Below are positions 25,396 to 34,439 of a stretch of 64,000 nucleotides of DNA, piece by piece; within the stretch, counting starts at the first letter, position 1, and every line of letters begins with the position of its first letter. Below the pieces are notes generated by a model that was not told the origin of the DNA, ran no database searches, and was given only the letters and a program-made list of their open reading frames with translations. Made by a program: the position numbers and the translations under genes. This DNA comes from CAVUCH01 sp963739995 (GTDB lineage: Bacteria; Acidobacteriota; Vicinamibacteria; Vicinamibacterales; JAENWD01): contig CAVUCH010000020.1 of assembly GCA_963739995.1 (NCBI GenBank), positions 98,205 to 162,204 of the forward strand, in the 5' to 3' direction.

Positions 25396-26829
25396 ATGCA
25401 TCGCGCCCTGCCGCTGACTGTCTTCATTGCTGGCCTTGGAGCGCTCCTCTCGGCGCAGCCGGTATTTCGCGGGCACGAGATTTTCCCTTCCGAGGAGTTC
25501 GCCACGCGACGCGCGCAGGTGTTCGAACGAATCGGCGGCGGCGTCGCCGTCCTTCAAGGCACGACCGAACGCGGCGGTGAAGAACCGTTCCGCCAGAGCA
25601 ACCAGTTCTTCTATCTCACGGGGATCGTGGAACCGCGCGCGCTCGTGCTGCTCGATGGCCGCACGCGCAAGACCACGGTGTTCCTGCAGCCCGCCGATAC
25701 GCGAAGGGACGACCGCATGTTCGGGCCGGCGCTCGCGCCGGGCGAAGCGGCGGCGCGCCTCACCGGCGTCGACGCGGTGCAGCCACGCGAAGACTTCGGA
25801 CGCATCGCCGGCACGCTGGCAGGCCGCATTATCTACACGCCGTTCCGGGCCGAGGTGCTGGGCAGCCAGTCGTCAGGCGATCCATCGGCCCTGGCGCGCA
25901 GCACGGCAGAGGATCCGTGGGACGGCCGGCGCTCACGGGAGGAGGTCTTCGTGGACAAGCTGAAGGCCGCGGCGCCCGGCGCAGAACTGAGGGATCTCGA
26001 CGCGATGCTCGACGCCATGCGCGCGGTGAAGAGCCCCCGGGAGATCGCGCTCATCAGGGACGCCACGCAGCTCGCGGGGCTCGGCATCATGGAGGCCATG
26101 CGCGACGCACGGCCCGGCATGACCGAGTATGAGCTGCAGGCGGCCGCCGAATTCGTGTTCACGAAGGGCGGCGCCTTCGGGCCTGCCTACTTCGCGCTGG
26201 TGGCCGCCGGCACCAACACCTACTTCTCGCACTATCACCGGAACACCGCCGTGCTCCGGGACGGCGATCTCGTGCAGTTCGACTACGCGCCCGACTACAA
26301 GTACTACCAGTCAGACGTGACGCGCGTCTTCCCGGCGAACGGCAGGTTCACCGCGCGTCAGCGCGAGTTCTACACAATCTACCTGCAGCTGTATCGCGCG
26401 CTCATGACATCCATCGCGGTTCACGCGTCGCCAGCGAAGGTCGTCGGCACCGCGGTGGCGAAGATGGACGGAATCATGGCGGCGTTTCCGTTCACCGACG
26501 GCGCGATCCGGGATGCAGCCGCGCGGTTCGTAGAAGCGTACCGGACGCGCACGAATGTGCGCGGACTGGGGCACAACGTCGGCATGGAAGTGCACGACGT
26601 CGGCGGGTTGCAGGCCGCGACCCTCGAGCCCGGCCGGGTCTTCACCATCGAGCCGGCCATGCGCATCGAGGCCGAGCGCCTCTCAATCAGGCTCGAGGAC
26701 ATGATCCTCATCACGGACACAGGCTACGAGAACCTGTCGGCCTTCGTGCCCATCGAGATCGAGGACATCGAGCGCCTCATGGCGCAGCCAGGCTTGAGCG
26801 ACGCCGCCCTGCAGATCCCCGCGCGATGA
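25396..26829 (+). CDS. Secreted M24 family aminopeptidase P-like peptidase
   Basis: 477 aa. A signal peptide (residues 1-20, ending LLSAQP) indicates export. The N-terminal creatinase-like domain (EEFATRRAQVFERIGGG; SNQFFYLTGIVEPRALVLLDG) precedes the pita-bread peptidase domain. Metal ligands of the M24 type are visible in VQFDYAPDYKYYQSDVTRVF (first Asp pair), GLGHNVGMEVHDVGG (His), and FTIEPAM and RLEDMILITD (Glu). It should remove N-terminal residues next to proline from peptides outside the cytoplasm. ATG 25396 follows an AGAGG site; the in-frame GTG 25390 is less likely. Confidence 0.9.
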   Translation: MHRALPLTVFIAGLGALLSAQPVFRGHEIFPSEEFATRRAQVFERIGGGVAVLQGTTERGGEEPFRQSNQFFYLTGIVEPRALVLLDGRTRKTTVFLQPADTRRDDRMFGPALAPGEAAARLTGVDAVQPREDFGRIAGTLAGRIIYTPFRAEVLGSQSSGDPSALARSTAEDPWDGRRSREEVFVDKLKAAAPGAELRDLDAMLDAMRAVKSPREIALIRDATQLAGLGIMEAMRDARPGMTEYELQAAAEFVFTKGGAFGPAYFALVAAGTNTYFSHYHRNTAVLRDGDLVQFDYAPDYKYYQSDVTRVFPANGRFTARQREFYTIYLQLYRALMTSIAVHASPAKVVGTAVAKMDGIMAAFPFTDGAIRDAAARFVEAYRTRTNVRGLGHNVGMEVHDVGGLQAATLEPGRVFTIEPAMRIEAERLSIRLEDMILITDTGYENLSAFVPIEIEDIERLMAQPGLSDAALQIPAR

Positions 26830-26842
26830 CAGGATGGCCTGC

Positions 26843-28423
26843 CTACGATGCCGCCGGACGAGGAGTGCGCTTGCGCGCGGTGAGCTCCAGCACCGCGTCC
26901 CCCAGGTGCGCGAGGACGTCCGACGCGGTGAGCGCCACTTCCCCTTCCGCCGCCTCGGCCAGGTCTCCCGCCGATCCGTGCAGGAACACCCCGAGCTTGC
27001 AGGCGGCCTCCGCGTCGAGCAGGTGTCCAAGCCACCCGGCGACGATTCCGGTGAGCACGTCGCCCATCCCGCCGCTCGCCATCCCGGCGTTCCCCGTAGG
27101 GTTGATGAAGACGCGCTCATCGGGTGTGGCGATGATCGTCCGGTGTCCTTTCAGCACCACGTACACGCGGTGCGAGGTCGCGAAGTTGCGCGCCAGGTCC
27201 AGCCGGTGCGCCTGCACGTCGGCCGTCGTGACCCCCGTCAGCCTGGCGAACTCCCCCGGGTGCGGCGTGATGATCACGTCGCGGCCTTCCGTGCCCGCGA
27301 GCCGATCGGGCTCCTCGGCAAACGCGTTCAGCGCGTCTGCGTCGAGCACCAGCGGCACGCCCGCGCGCTCGACGAGCGCATGAACGAACCGGACAGTGCT
27401 GGGGGCCGTGCCGAGCCCGGGACCAACCGCGATCACATCGTGCGGCATCTCGAGCAGGCGTTCCAGATCGGCCAGCGGAACACCGCCATCCTCGGCAGCG
27501 CCGAGTGCTTCCGTCATGTACTCGGGGGCCATCGCGGCCAGCACCGCCTGGCACCACGCCGGCGTCGCGATGGTCACCAGCCCCGCACCAGAGCGCAGTG
27601 CACCCATCCCGGTCAGGTGCGCCGCCCCACTGCGGCCCTGTGCCCCCGCGATGACCAGGACGTGGCCGTAGTCGCCTTTGTGTGAGTCGAGGGGCCGGGG
27701 CTGCACGAGCGGCCGCATCTGCGCGCGCGTCAGGAGCTCGATGCGCGGCCCGTCGATCGCATCGAACACGTCGTCGGGGATGCCGATGTCGGCGATGATG
27801 ATGTCGCCGGCCTGCATCTCAGCCGGCGGCAGCACGAGCGGCAGCTTGGGGGCGCCGAGCGTCACCGTCACGGCTGCCTCGATGGCATCGCCAATGAGGT
27901 CCGCCGTGTCGGCCGACATGCCCGACGGCAGATCGACGGCAACCACAGGGATGCCCGACCCGTTGATGTCCGCAACCACGGTCTCGAGCATGCCTTGGAG
28001 CGGCGTCCTCAGGCCCGTCCCGAACAGCGCGTCCACGATCAGATCGCACGACGAGATCTCGGAAAAGTGCAGCTCCCAGGTCTGCCCGTCGCCGATCTCC
28101 ACCACAGTGAGCCCGAGGCGGCCGAGAATCTCCAGGTTCGTGCGCGCGTCGCCGCGGATCTCCGCAATCACACCCAGGACGAACACCGAGACGTTGATGC
28201 CGCGGTGGACGAGCGTGCGGGCCACTACGAATCCATCACCACCGTTGTTGCCCCGTCCGCACAGGACGGCGACATGCCGCTCCGCAAGGTCTTCGAAGCT
28301 GGCCTCCATGGCGGCGACCACCTGCCGGCCCGCGTTCTCCATGAGCACAATCGAAGGAATCCCGATCTCTTCTATCGTGCGGCGATCGGCCTCGCGCATC
28401 TGGTTGCTGTTGAGGACCCGCAT
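26843..28423 (-). CDS. nnr: Bifunctional NAD(P)H-hydrate epimerase/dehydratase
   Basis: 526 aa repair enzyme for hydrated NAD(P)H. The N-terminal epimerase domain (about 1-215) has QMREADRRTIEEIGIPS and CGRGNNGGDGFVVART. The C-terminal ribokinase-like dehydratase (about 235-515) has HKGDYGHVLVIAGA, VGPGLGTAPSTV, ITPHPGEFARLTG and the ATP/ADP loop ASGGMGDVLTGIVAG. Fusion of the two is common in bacteria. ATG 28423 is chosen because the in-frame upstream extension runs antisense through the aminotransferase gene. It is convergent with the M24 peptidase (13-base gap) and divergent from the aminotransferase. Confidence 0.95.
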   Translation of the reverse strand: MRVLNSNQMREADRRTIEEIGIPSIVLMENAGRQVVAAMEASFEDLAERHVAVLCGRGNNGGDGFVVARTLVHRGINVSVFVLGVIAEIRGDARTNLEILGRLGLTVVEIGDGQTWELHFSEISSCDLIVDALFGTGLRTPLQGMLETVVADINGSGIPVVAVDLPSGMSADTADLIGDAIEAAVTVTLGAPKLPLVLPPAEMQAGDIIIADIGIPDDVFDAIDGPRIELLTRAQMRPLVQPRPLDSHKGDYGHVLVIAGAQGRSGAAHLTGMGALRSGAGLVTIATPAWCQAVLAAMAPEYMTEALGAAEDGGVPLADLERLLEMPHDVIAVGPGLGTAPSTVRFVHALVERAGVPLVLDADALNAFAEEPDRLAGTEGRDVIITPHPGEFARLTGVTTADVQAHRLDLARNFATSHRVYVVLKGHRTIIATPDERVFINPTGNAGMASGGMGDVLTGIVAGWLGHLLDAEAACKLGVFLHGSAGDLAEAAEGEVALTASDVLAHLGDAVLELTARKRTPRPAAS

Positions 28424-28561
28424 TCGGCGCGAGTCTAGCATGGGCGGTGAAGGGTCCGCCGGGTGCACAACACCGCTCACCGCTGCCGACGGACCGAGCC
28501 ATTTGCGTCCCCCGCGCGTACGCGGGCATGATCGACCGCACCTACTGGAGCATCCAACTGC

Positions 28562-29824
28562 ATGGCGACTGTCATCAACGTCAACGGCCGCATCGCGCAC
28601 GGGATCAGCGCCACCATTCCGGTGCTCGATCACGGCTTCCTCTATGGGGAAGGCGTGTACGAGGTGTGCCGCACGTATCACGGCCACCCGCTGCTGTTCG
28701 ACCGCCACATGCGCCGGATGCGCAACTCCGCCCGCATGATCGCCTTGCCGGTGCCGTTCACGGACGAGGAGGCGCTCGGCCTCATCAACGAGACCCTCGC
28801 GGCCGCCGGCCTGGCGACGCCTGGCGTGCGCGGGCCCGAGGCGTACGTGCGCCTGCTGCTCACGCGGGGCGTCGGGGAGCTCAGTTACGACCCCGCAGCC
28901 TGCCCGGACCCGTCGGTGGTCGTCATCGTGAAGCCGCACGTCGAGCCTGACGCCCATATCTACGAGCTCGGCGTCCGCGTATCGCTCGTCCCCATCGTCC
29001 GCAACCACCCACTTTCGCTGAACCCCCTGATCAAATCGAACAACCTGCTGAACAATGCGCTCGCCATGCAGCATGCGCTCGAGCACGGGGCGTTCGAGGC
29101 GGTCATGCGGAACATCCGCGGAGAGATCGCCGAGTGCTCGCAGTCGAACCTGTTCGTCGTGAAGAGCGGGTCCGCGTTCACGCCGCCGGTGGACGCGGGG
29201 CTCCTCGCCGGGATCACGCGCGAGTTTCTCTTCGATGTGGCCCAGGACATCGGGGTCCCGATGGCCGAGAGCGTCATGATCGACGAGGACCTGCTGGGCG
29301 CCGACGAAGCGTTCCTCACGAGCACGACGCGGGAGGTTGTGCCGATCGTGCTCGTGGACCAACACAGGATCGGTACAGGCCGTCCCGGACCGGTCACACG
29401 AGCATTGCTTGAAGGGTTTCGCCGGCGGGCGGACCTGCTCACCGGGGAGACAGGCATCGGCAGGGCTGATCCCCCGTCACCCAGAGCCGAGACAGCGCTA
29501 GCGGCGCGCCGCCTCGGGACTGCAGATGTGGCGCCGCGACGTCAGATGTGGCGCCGGGCTGCCTTCAGTCCCGGCGATGCGCCCGACCGGAATTGGCGCT
29601 CTGAAGGACACGACACTAAACGGCCGCCTTCTCTGCGTACGTGTCAGCCGACGGGCAGACGCAGAAGAGGTTCCTGTCACCGTACGGGTTGTCGATCCGC
29701 GCCACGCTGGGCCAGAACTTGTTCGCGCGGACGAACGGCAATGGAAACGCCGCCTGCCGGCGTGAGTACGGGTGCGACCACTCGTCGTCCGACACCATGG
29801 CCGCGGTGTGTGGCGCGTTCTTGA
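28562..29824 (+). CDS. Class IV PLP aminotransferase with aberrant C-terminal extension
   Basis: The first 300 or so residues are a complete fold-type IV aminotransferase (branched-chain, D-alanine or aminodeoxychorismate lyase family). PLP Lys lies in NPLIKSNNLLNNALA, and GFLYGEGVYEVCRTY, EIAECSQSNLFVV and FLTSTTREVVPI are family signatures. The normal end would be near LLEGFRRRADLLTGETG (about 29455). As written, the frame stays open for about 120 more residues, through a palindromic repeat (29523-29603) and then 209 bases antisense into gcvP. The tail is Arg/Pro-rich and looks noncoding. The stop codon was probably lost by repeat insertion or an indel. The exact substrate cannot be told. 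Confidence 0.85.
   Translation: MATVINVNGRIAHGISATIPVLDHGFLYGEGVYEVCRTYHGHPLLFDRHMRRMRNSARMIALPVPFTDEEALGLINETLAAAGLATPGVRGPEAYVRLLLTRGVGELSYDPAACPDPSVVVIVKPHVEPDAHIYELGVRVSLVPIVRNHPLSLNPLIKSNNLLNNALAMQHALEHGAFEAVMRNIRGEIAECSQSNLFVVKSGSAFTPPVDAGLLAGITREFLFDVAQDIGVPMAESVMIDEDLLGADEAFLTSTTREVVPIVLVDQHRIGTGRPGPVTRALLEGFRRRADLLTGETGIGRADPPSPRAETALAARRLGTADVAPRRQMWRRAAFSPGDAPDRNWRSEGHDTKRPPSLRTCQPTGRRRRGSCHRTGCRSAPRWARTCSRGRTAMETPPAGVSTGATTRRPTPWPRCVARS
29523..29603. repeat. Palindromic repeat cluster between aminotransferase and gcvP ends
   Basis: CAGATGTGGCGCCG occurs twice as a direct repeat (29523-29536 and 29543-29556). The second copy opens a hairpin CGCCGGG...CCCGGCG (29552-29576) with TTCAGT in the loop. 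A half-copy of the 24.7-kb element follows (29581-29603). The element lies between two convergent genes, the usual location for REP-type repeats. Confidence 0.6.
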
Positions 29825-32510
29825 GCACGTTGTCCCGCGCATCGGCCTTCCCCGACACGATCGCCTGAATCTCGCCGCGGATCGCAATCATCGCCTCGCA
29901 GAATCGATCGAGCTCCTCTTTCGGCTCGCTCTCCGTCGGCTCGATCATGAGGGTCCCCGGCACCGGGAACGACACCGTGGGCGCGTGAAACCCGTAATCC
30001 ATCAGACGCTTTGCGATGTCGATCTCCTCCACCCCCGCCGCCTTGAAGGCGCGCATGTCGAAGATCATCTCGTGGCCGACGCGGCCGTTCTCGCCGGCAT
30101 ACAGCACGGGATAGTGCGCTTCGAGCCGGGCCTTGATGTAGTTCGCGTTGAGGAGGGCGTACTTGGTCGCCGCAGTCATCCCGTCCGATCCGAGCATCGA
30201 GATGTAGCCGTACGAAATCACCAGGATGCTGGGACTCCCGTGCGGCGCCGCCGCGACGGGTCCGATCGGCTCGGCTCCGCCGGTTTCGACGACCGGGTGG
30301 CCCGGGAGATACGGGGCAAGGTGTGCACCCACGCCGATCGGGCCCATCCCGGGACCGCCGCCGCCGTGCGGAATGGCGAAGGTCTTGTGCAGGTTCAGGT
30401 GGCACACGTCGGCGCCGATCGACGCGGGGCTCGTGAGGCCCACCTGGGCGTTCATGTTGGCGCCGTCCATATACACTTGTCCGCCGTGCGCGTGGACGAT
30501 GTCGCAGACTTCCCTGATCCGGTCTTCGAACACCCCATGCGTGGATGGATACGTGATCATCAGCGCGGCCAGGCTCGGCGCGTGCTGAGCGGCCTTTGCG
30601 CGGAGGTCGTCGAGGTCCACGCTGCCATCGGGCGCCGTCGCAACGACCACGACGCGCATGCCCGCCATGACGCCGCTTGCCGGGTTGGTGCCGTGCGCCG
30701 ACGCGGGGATCAGGACAATGCGCCGCTGGTCGTCGCCCCTGGACCGGTGATACGCGCGGATGACCAGCAGCCCCGCGAGCTCGCCCTGGGCGCCCGAGTT
30801 GGGCTGCAGCGACACGGCGGCGAAGCCTGTGATCTCACAGAGCGCCGCCTCGAGCTCACGGAAGATGCGCGAGTAGCCCGCGGCCTGGTCGAGTGGCGCA
30901 AACGGGTGCAGCCTGCTGAACTCAGGCCAGGTGACGGGCAGCATCTCGGCCGCGGCGTTCAGCTTCATGGTGCACGACCCGAGCGGGATCATCGAGGTCT
31001 CGAGCCCGATGTCCTTGGCCTCGAGGCTGCGGATGTACCGCATCATCTCCGTCTCGGAGTGGTGCCTGTTGAACACCGGGTGCGTCAGGTACGGGCTCGT
31101 GCGGCGCAGAGGCGCGGGGTATAGGTCCGCGAGTCGATCCGCGAACGCCGCTGGGTCCAGCGTGGGCGCTGACGCGCCGGCCGCCGATGCGAATACGGCC
31201 AGGATGTTCGACACGTCCGAGGTGTCGCAGGTTTCGTCGAGTGCGATTCCGACTGCCGTCTCGCCGACGTACCTGAAATTGATTCCCGCAGCCAACGCGC
31301 GCTCGCGCACGGCTGACGTGGTGGCGCCCGGCACTCCCGACATGTCGATGCGCAGCGTGTCGAAATAGAGATCGTTCAGTTGCCGGTAGCCCAGGGCCTG
31401 GAGCGCATGCTCGGTGATGCGGGCCAGCGTGTGAACGCGTGTCGCAATCGCCGCCAGGCCGTGCGGGCCGTGGTAGACGGCATACATGGCCGCCATGTTG
31501 GCGAGCAGCGCCTGCGCCGTGCAGATGTTCGAGGTCGCCTTCTCCCGGCGGATGTGCTGTTCGCGCGTCTGCAGGGCCATGCGGTAGGCAGGATGCCCAT
31601 TGGCGTCGACCGACACGCCGATGACCCGGCCCGGTGCCTGGCGCACGTAGGCCTCGCGCGTGGCGAAGAACGCAGCGTGCGGCCCTCCGTACCCGAGCGG
31701 CACGCCGAAGCGCTGTGAGTTGCCCACGACAGCGTCGGCGCCCATCTCGCCGGGGGGCGTGAGCAGCGTGAGCGACAGCAGGTCCGTCGCGACCGCGACG
31801 AGCACACCCGCGGCGTGTGCCCGATCGATGAGCGCCCGCAGATCCTCGACGCGTCCAGCCTCGTCCGGGCACTGCAGCAGCAGTCCGTAGACCTCAGGCG
31901 TGAGCTCCGCACGCGCGGCGTCGACGATGCGGACCGTCAGCCCGAGCGGCTCGGCGCGGGACTGCAGCACCGCAATGGTCTGCGGAAACACTCGATCGGA
32001 CACCAGAAACGTCTGCGCCGATTTCTTCGTGTGCACGCGATGCAGCAGCGTCATCGCTTCGGCAGCCGCCGTGGCTTCGTCCAGCAGCGAGGCGTTGGCC
32101 ACGCCCATACCGGTCAGATCGCTCACCATTGTCTGGAAGTTGAGGAGCGACTCGAGGCGCCCCTGCGCGATCTCCGCCTGGTAGGGCGTGTACGGCGTGT
32201 ACCAGCCGGGGTTCTCCATGACATTGCGCAGGATGACGGCCGGCGTGATGGTGTCGTAGTACCCCAGCCCGATGAAGGAACGCAGCACACGGTTCTCGGC
32301 CGCGATCCCGCGGAGCCGCGTGAGATAGTGATGCTCGCTTTCCCCCGCGGGGAGGTCGAGCGGACGCGCGAGCCGGATCGACGCGGGCACGGTTTCCCGG
32401 ACCAGCTGATCGAGCGACGATACCCCAATCGTTTCGAGCATGGCGGGCAGGTCGCGCTCGCGCGGGCCGATGTGCCGCGCCTGGAACATGTCGGACGTGT
32501 GAAGGCTCAT
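29616..32510 (-). CDS. gcvP: Glycine dehydrogenase (decarboxylating), P protein
   Basis: 964 aa single-chain P protein of the glycine cleavage system, which decarboxylates glycine and passes the aminomethyl group to lipoyl-GcvH. N-terminal half: RHIGPRERDLPAMLETIG, GWYTPYTPYQAEIAQGRLE, TSNICTAQALLAN. C-terminal half: the PLP lysine in HLNLHKTFAIPHGGGGPGMG, and LGSCTMKLNAAAEM. Length is standard for the fused form. It is the last gene of gcvT-gcvH-gcvP, 21 bases after gcvH. Its 3' end is overlapped by the run-on aminotransferase frame. Confidence 0.97.
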   Translation of the reverse strand: MSLHTSDMFQARHIGPRERDLPAMLETIGVSSLDQLVRETVPASIRLARPLDLPAGESEHHYLTRLRGIAAENRVLRSFIGLGYYDTITPAVILRNVMENPGWYTPYTPYQAEIAQGRLESLLNFQTMVSDLTGMGVANASLLDEATAAAEAMTLLHRVHTKKSAQTFLVSDRVFPQTIAVLQSRAEPLGLTVRIVDAARAELTPEVYGLLLQCPDEAGRVEDLRALIDRAHAAGVLVAVATDLLSLTLLTPPGEMGADAVVGNSQRFGVPLGYGGPHAAFFATREAYVRQAPGRVIGVSVDANGHPAYRMALQTREQHIRREKATSNICTAQALLANMAAMYAVYHGPHGLAAIATRVHTLARITEHALQALGYRQLNDLYFDTLRIDMSGVPGATTSAVRERALAAGINFRYVGETAVGIALDETCDTSDVSNILAVFASAAGASAPTLDPAAFADRLADLYPAPLRRTSPYLTHPVFNRHHSETEMMRYIRSLEAKDIGLETSMIPLGSCTMKLNAAAEMLPVTWPEFSRLHPFAPLDQAAGYSRIFRELEAALCEITGFAAVSLQPNSGAQGELAGLLVIRAYHRSRGDDQRRIVLIPASAHGTNPASGVMAGMRVVVVATAPDGSVDLDDLRAKAAQHAPSLAALMITYPSTHGVFEDRIREVCDIVHAHGGQVYMDGANMNAQVGLTSPASIGADVCHLNLHKTFAIPHGGGGPGMGPIGVGAHLAPYLPGHPVVETGGAEPIGPVAAAPHGSPSILVISYGYISMLGSDGMTAATKYALLNANYIKARLEAHYPVLYAGENGRVGHEMIFDMRAFKAAGVEEIDIAKRLMDYGFHAPTVSFPVPGTLMIEPTESEPKEELDRFCEAMIAIRGEIQAIVSGKADARDNVLKNAPHTAAMVSDDEWSHPYSRRQAAFPLPFVRANKFWPSVARIDNPYGDRNLFCVCPSADTYAEKAAV

Positions 32511-32531
32511 AAGACGTTCCTGCGCGACCTC

Positions 32532-32903
32532 TTACTTCACCGCGTCCGCGTACTGCGTGTGGTCGAGCAAAGCCGCGGTTTCCGTGGGGTTCCCCAGCCG
32601 AATCGTGACCATCCACGTCCCGTGCGGATCCGCGTTGATCGTCTCGGGGCTGTCCTTGAGCGTCGCATTCACGCCGACGATCTCGCCGGACACGGGTGCG
32701 AAGATCTCGGAGACCGCCTTGACCGACTCGATGGTGCCAATGGCCTCACCCTGCGTGACCGTCCGGCCCACGTCAGGCAGCTCGACGTAGACAACGTCCC
32801 CGAGCTGCTTCTGGGCGTAGTCGGTAATCCCCACCTGACCTTGATCGCCAGCTACGCGAATCCACTCGTGGTCGCTCGTGTACTTCAGGTCGGCAGGATA
32901 CAT
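32532..32903 (-). CDS. gcvH: Glycine cleavage system H protein
   Basis: 123 aa lipoyl carrier that shuttles the aminomethyl intermediate between GcvP, GcvT and the L protein. The lipoyl-lysine motif is GTIESVKAVSEIFAPVSGEI, with DHEWIRV and GITDYAQKQLGDVVYVELPDVG before it. Full length. It starts one base after the gcvT stop, so translation is probably coupled. The L protein gene is not in the window. Confidence 0.97.
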   Translation of the reverse strand: MYPADLKYTSDHEWIRVAGDQGQVGITDYAQKQLGDVVYVELPDVGRTVTQGEAIGTIESVKAVSEIFAPVSGEIVGVNATLKDSPETINADPHGTWMVTIRLGNPTETAALLDHTQYADAVK

Positions 32904-32904
32904 G

Positions 32905-34020
32905 TCAGCTCCTCGGTCGTTTGTAGAACGGCAGCGGCACGATTCGGGCGCGAGCGCGCCGGTTGCGCACGTCGATGTCGATTTCGGCGTCGGGTGGTGT
33001 GGATGCCGGCACGTAGGCCATCCCGATCGCCTTCTTCAGAAACGGCGTCTGGGTACCGCTCGTGACATGGCCGGCGGCGATCCCGTCCACGAGCACCGGA
33101 TGCCCGTGTCGGGCTATTGCGCGATCGATCATCTCGAACCCGACGAGGCGGCGCGTCAAGCCCGCCTCCTTCTGTGCCTCGAGCGCGGCGCGGCCGATGA
33201 ATCCGCCCTTCGTCCAGGACACGATCCACTCCAGATCGGCTTCGAGCACCGTCGTGGTGTCGTCGATGTCGTTGCCATAGAGCCGCATCGCTGCTTCGAG
33301 CCGCAGCGTATCGCGTGCGCCGAGCCCCGCCGGCTTCAAGTCGAATGGCCGGCCCGCGTCGAGGAGCGCGTCCCAGACGCGCGGCGCCGAGCCGGGTGGC
33401 ACGAACAGTTCGTACCCGTCCTCGCCGGTGTAGCCCGTGCGCGAGATCGTGCAGCGAACGCTCGCGATCTCGCCGTGTGCGAACCAGTAGTACTTGATCG
33501 TCCCGAGGTCCACGCCCGTGAGCGGCTGCACGATCTGCCGTGCCGCGGGACCTTGCACGGCAATGAGGGCGTAGCGTGCGCTGCTGTCGACGGCAACGGC
33601 ATCGCCAATTCCCTGGATGCGCTCGCGGATCCAGGCAAAATCCTTCTCGACATTCGACGCGTTGACAACGAGCAGGAAATGATCCGCGGCGAGCCGATAG
33701 ACGAGCAGATCGTCGACGAACGCACCGTTGGGCATCATGAGGCCCGCGTACTGGGCCTGGCCGATGCTCAGCTTGGCCGCGTCGTTGCTTGTGATGCGCT
33801 GAATTGCCGGGAGGGCATCGCCGCCGGCCACTTCGATCTCGCCCATGTGGCTGACGTCGAACAGGCCGGCCCGAGAGCGCACCGCCAGGTGCTCCTCTGT
33901 AATGCCCGCGTACTCGACGGGCATGTGCCAGCCGGCAAACGGCACCATCCGGGCGCCGAGCGCAACGTGCCGAGCGTGCAGAGCAGTCTTCTTGGTTACT
34001 GAGGCGTCGAGCTGTGCCAT
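32905..34020 (-). CDS. gcvT: Glycine cleavage system T protein (aminomethyltransferase)
   Basis: 371 aa. Transfers the methylene group from GcvH to tetrahydrofolate, releasing ammonia. Family signatures: TALHARHVALGARMVPFAGWHMPVEY-like N-terminus, AGLFDVSHMGEIEV, RTGYTGEDGYELFVP, and RLEAAMRLYGNDID. ATG 34020 gives normal length; the frame extends 26 codons further upstream but those residues do not resemble GcvT. It leads the gcvT-gcvH-gcvP operon. A -10-like TACAAT lies 44 bases upstream. I looked for a glycine riboswitch in the leader and saw none. Confidence 0.96.
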   Translation of the reverse strand: MAQLDASVTKKTALHARHVALGARMVPFAGWHMPVEYAGITEEHLAVRSRAGLFDVSHMGEIEVAGGDALPAIQRITSNDAAKLSIGQAQYAGLMMPNGAFVDDLLVYRLAADHFLLVVNASNVEKDFAWIRERIQGIGDAVAVDSSARYALIAVQGPAARQIVQPLTGVDLGTIKYYWFAHGEIASVRCTISRTGYTGEDGYELFVPPGSAPRVWDALLDAGRPFDLKPAGLGARDTLRLEAAMRLYGNDIDDTTTVLEADLEWIVSWTKGGFIGRAALEAQKEAGLTRRLVGFEMIDRAIARHGHPVLVDGIAAGHVTSGTQTPFLKKAIGMAYVPASTPPDAEIDIDVRNRRARARIVPLPFYKRPRS

Positions 34021-34439
34021 CGAGGGTGCCGGAAGGATGCCGGCGAGGCCGACAGAAGACAGTATTGTATCAAACCGTTGCGGCTCGTTCAGCCTCATAT
34101 GGTATTGGCCGATTTTTCATTCAGAATTTTTCGCCGTCCTCGATCCAGCTCGTCACGTCTCACACCCTCTCGTTTAGCGGCCACATGTGCATCTTTCTTA
34201 GCACGCACCGACCCCGCCGTTTCGAAATGTCCTGGCGCCGGAGGTTGTGAGCTGGATAACCAGTTGAGGGTTTCGGCTTGGAGTCACCTTCCAATGGCAC
34301 CTAAGCCTGGTGTTCGTGCTGACATAGGACGATGCCCCCTTCTCCGTCCTCCGATGTCGGTGTTAGAAGAGGGGGATTGTCGCACTGCGGCCACTCTGCA
34401 TGTGATCGGCAGCGTAAAACCGCGTTCGCATACGGGCAA
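34021..34439. other. Intergenic region upstream of gcvT, no gene seen
   Basis: 419 bases with noticeably lower GC than the neighbours in parts (for example 34095-34135). It contains a -10-like TACAAT on the minus strand (34064-34069) and an imperfect inverted repeat at about 34335-34376 (CCCCCTTCT paired with AGAAGAGGGGG around a 20-base loop), without a U-tract. No tRNA, riboswitch or ORF could be supported. Confidence 0.4.
34064..34069 (-). promoter_or_regulatory. Possible -10 box of the gcv operon
   Basis: TACAAT on the minus strand, about 44 bases before the gcvT ATG. The -35 region is weak (TGAACG at 16-base spacing), so an activator may be needed. Confidence 0.35.

Noticed and set aside
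28424..29365. Long upstream extension of the NAD(P)H-hydrate enzyme frame
   Set aside because: It is antisense to the aminotransferase and its residues are low-complexity His/Arg/Val; the enzyme starts cleanly at MRVLNSNQM.
34021..34300. Glycine riboswitch upstream of gcvT
   Set aside because: No paired aptamer-like motifs or conserved glycine-riboswitch core were visible on the minus strand.
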